In this document: positions 59,360-60,802 of the stretch, piece by piece | How the letters are laid out: every line of letters begins with the position of its first letter | How positions within the stretch are numbered: the first letter of the stretch is position 1 | Source of the DNA: an uncultured Gammaproteobacteria bacterium | Lineage (GTDB): Bacteria > Pseudomonadota > Gammaproteobacteria > Steroidobacterales > Woeseiaceae | Assembly (NCBI GenBank): GCA_937899415.1 | Contig: CALBPI010000087.1 | Span: forward strand, 1 to 60,802 | Length of the DNA: 60,802 bases | Direction: 5' to 3' | Notes under the pieces: generated by a model | Databases searched by the model: none | What the model was told of the DNA's origin: nothing | The model's input: only the letters and a program-made list of their open reading frames with translations | Translations under genes and position numbers: made by a program

Positions 59360-59650
59360 TCATTCGTCGAGTGAAGCCGATACACACCGGGTGTCGCGAC
59401 CGTCACTGCGCTTTGATCGGGGGAGGGGTAGCGTCCACAGCCTGCCTTCGCCGTCTCCCTGGCGCTTCACTTTGATCCCGCCAACTTGCGACGCAGAAGT
59501 GACGATTCCGTGCAACTGCACGTGTCCAGTTTCTTCGCCGCTTTCATCCAGATAAGTAACTCCAATCAGGATGTACTGTCCGATATTTGAGTCACCAATG
59601 TCCGGATCCCAAATTGGTTTTTCTGTTGGATCCTCGCGGGAGCCGGCCAT
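59360..59650 (-). CDS. Small cassette protein, unknown
   Basis: 96 residues from ATG at 59648-59650: PIWDPDIGDSNIGQYILIGV, TYLDESGEETGHVQLHGIVT then a basic, Arg-rich end (SKRSDGRDTR). This looks like the small beta-barrel proteins often found in cassettes. Family not named. Confidence 0.6.
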   Translation of the reverse strand: MAGSREDPTEKPIWDPDIGDSNIGQYILIGVTYLDESGEETGHVQLHGIVTSASQVGGIKVKRQGDGEGRLWTLPLPRSKRSDGRDTRCVSASLDE

Positions 59651-59656
59651 GGTGAC

Positions 59657-59757
59657 GCATAACGCGGGGCTCAGACGCACCGACGCAGCTGGCGCGAGAC
59701 ATGCGCATGCATGTCTCGTGACAGATGCCCGGTGTCGGCTGCAGTGACTGGTTAGGC
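59657..59757 (-). repeat. attC site with strong stem
   Basis: GCATAAC at 59657-59663 to GTTAGGC at 59751-59757. The apex contains CGAGACATGC-GCAT-GCATGTCTCG, a perfect 10-base stem, the best in the array. Confidence 0.9.
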
Positions 59758-59767
59758 AGGAAGAGTT

Positions 59768-60154
59768 CTAGCCGAAACAACTGCAGCCCCACTTACCCGA
59801 CTCGTATTCATATAGTTGCCATGTTGCATGCGGCCAATACAACCACAAACAGTACTCGGCAGCTTTGTTTACAGATGGATCAAACTGAAAAGCAGAGTAA
59901 GGCTCACCATCTTTCTTAATCACCACTGCGGTGGTTGTTTCTATATCCGGCACAACAAGCGTGTCACTTTCGCCTTTGGCAACAACAATTGTGTTGTCGT
60001 CGAAAGAAACGGAAAAAGTAGTTGAACTAGGCCAATTTCTACCGCCGGATGCGTCTCCAGTGGGGATATCTAGCGTACCAATGCAGATTCTCTGTTCCGC
60101 AGCACCCGCGACAGCGCAAAAAAGAAAAAGTAAGAATGTCGCTACGTGCCTCAA
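59768..60154 (-). CDS. Exported protein, unknown
   Basis: 128 residues. Signal 1-18 (AGAAE); mature part CIGTLDIPTGDASGGRNWPS, DTLVVPDIETTTAVVIKKDG and a Cys pair near the end (GKWGCSCFG). Family not recognised. Probably periplasmic. Confidence 0.65.
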   Translation of the reverse strand: MRHVATFLLFLFCAVAGAAEQRICIGTLDIPTGDASGGRNWPSSTTFSVSFDDNTIVVAKGESDTLVVPDIETTTAVVIKKDGEPYSAFQFDPSVNKAAEYCLWLYWPHATWQLYEYESGKWGCSCFG

Positions 60155-60163
60155 TGCTCTTCT

Positions 60164-60262
60164 GCCTGACGCCGGGGCTCAGCAGCGATTGACGCTGGCG
60201 CGGGCTTGGCGGCAGCCAAGGTCGCGACAGGGTCAAGCGTCTGCTGCAGTGACTCGTTAGGT
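60164..60262 (-). repeat. attC site (subfamily A)
   Basis: GCCTGAC at 60164-60170 (one base off) to GTTAGGT at 60256-60262, 99 bases. Apex stem CTTGGC-GGCA-GCCAAG. Same arms as the 58170 site. Confidence 0.9.
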
Positions 60263-60715
60263 GTCATACGCATACCTCTCGGCTGCAGCCTGAAACCCTC
60301 CCCCTTCCTCGTCAATCGCGTTATAGAAGGCATCGTCCAACTCGAGAAATGGATCCCATTCGTCAGGGTTCTCCCCTTCATAATCGGCCAAGCGCTCCTG
60401 TCGATACTCTCGCGACCGAGGATACTCAGCCCCAAAGAACGCCATGCCGCGGGCTACGGCATTAGCGCAGTTCGGCATACCCAACGACCTGAAGCCCTGT
60501 TCCGCCTCCGGCGCTAATACTCCTGTCGAGTTTTCGAAAAACTGCTGCAGCCCTCCGTTTCGAATCTCGGACTGACACCAATGAGTCGAGAACAGAACTT
60601 GCTGTTTCTGTGATATGTCCGCGTACTCGCGAAGGAAACGCTCTGCGCCGTCGTAAATACTAACCGTGTCCCAAACGGGCTCAACCAAGTTCCAATACGT
60701 ACGCGCTTCGCTCAT
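60257..60715 (-). CDS. DMP19/DUF4375 family protein
   Basis: 152 residues. The signature QSEIRNGGLQQFFENSTG with downstream LAPEAEQGFRSLG and FYNAIDEEGGGFQAAAERYA matches DMP19, a DNA-mimic-like or DUF4375 family. No signal peptide. The TAA lies in the R'' heptamer. Confidence 0.85.
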   Translation of the reverse strand: MSEARTYWNLVEPVWDTVSIYDGAERFLREYADISQKQQVLFSTHWCQSEIRNGGLQQFFENSTGVLAPEAEQGFRSLGMPNCANAVARGMAFFGAEYPRSREYRQERLADYEGENPDEWDPFLELDDAFYNAIDEEGGGFQAAAERYAYDT

Positions 60716-60718
60716 GAC

Positions 60719-60802
60719 ACCTAACGCCGGGGCTCAGCAGCGATTGCCGCTGGCGCGGGCTTGGCGATAGCCAAGGTCGCGACAGGGTCAAGCGTCTGCT
60801 GC
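60719..60802 (-). repeat. attC site, truncated by window end
   Basis: ACCTAAC at 60719-60725, then the subfamily A arm and apex (CTTGGC-GATA-GCCAAG), GGTCGCGACAGGGTCAAGCG. The right heptamer lies off the window, so another cassette follows. Confidence 0.9.

Larger units (their letters stand above)
41933..60802 (-). mobile_element. Chromosomal integron cassette array (3' part; integrase outside window)
   Basis: An array of small cassette genes punctuated by about 100-bp attC sites. In minus-strand orientation each gene is followed by a variable R'' heptamer, an imperfect palindrome and a more conserved R' heptamer (mostly GTTAGGC, GTTAGGT or GTTAGAC). Direction of genes places attI and intI beyond the right edge. 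Three boundaries are eroded, so the true left limit is uncertain. No integrase is visible. Confidence 0.9.

Noticed and set aside
1-60802. CRISPR arrays, tRNA or rRNA genes, insertion sequences
   Set aside because: No regularly spaced short identical repeats, no tRNA cloverleaf-like stretches and no transposase-like frame were seen; the repeats in the right third are attC sites.

Overview
The window is moderately GC-rich bacterial chromosomal DNA, most like a marine or environmental gammaproteobacterium judging from the gene families (CreD, SelO, CurA-type reductase, DUF998, DUF1428, MAPEG) and the style of the attC sites. The lineage is an inference and cannot be fixed from this sequence alone. 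I see no rRNA, tRNA, transposase or CRISPR array. About 103 genes are called; 97 lie on the minus strand, most are short (70-250 codons) and many are secreted, lipoprotein or membrane proteins of unknown function.

Region A (1-41.9 kb) is a long co-directional run of small minus-strand genes, often overlapping by 4-20 bases: cupin, DUF1428, SnoaL, five VOC proteins across the window, AraC, DUF2314, DUF1697, a NADAR + RNA 2'-phosphotransferase (KptA) pair, a SASA esterase, an ankyrin protein, a methyltransferase, three GNATs, SelO, a membrane-PhzF fusion, GFA, DUF2164, DUF1287, a YwqK-like repeat protein, a UDG-like protein, DUF2059, a DsbA-like protein and others. A few plus-strand units interrupt it: a small unknown (14.5 kb), a PQQ/sorbosone-dehydrogenase-like lipoprotein (19.6 kb), creD (23.8 kb), and a CurA-type oxidoreductase (34.3 kb) divergent from a LysR gene with a clear inverted repeat between them.

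Region B (41.9 kb to the right end) is a chromosomal integron cassette array. Gene after gene is separated by roughly 100-bp imperfect palindromes that begin with a CTAACGCCGGGGCTCAG-like end and finish with CAGTGACTG plus a GTTAGGC/T-like heptamer: attC sites. Twelve are close to full length, a thirteenth is cut by the window edge, and six or more are halves, composites or miniature remnants. The cassette genes read on the minus strand, so attI and the integrase should lie beyond position 60802. Cassettes encode DMP19/DUF4375, DUF4240, MAPEG, DUF6174, a glyoxalase-like protein, a beta-lactamase-fold hydrolase, a DXP-synthase-misannotated small family, and many secreted or membrane unknowns. 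Two plus-strand genes sit inside the array: a winged-helix/alpha-beta hydrolase fusion and an internally deleted alpha/beta hydrolase.

The array decays from right to left: attC sites are regular near 60 kb, become truncated or fused between 42 and 50 kb, and cannot be recognised left of 41.9 kb although the gene style (small, same strand, unknown function) continues. The most interesting reading is that region A may partly be the eroded tail of the same array. That is an inference with stated tests. Broken genes include a cassette with an in-frame stop after its signal peptide, a frameshifted membrane gene, a 5'-truncated membrane gene, and a hydrolase that lost its central segment.
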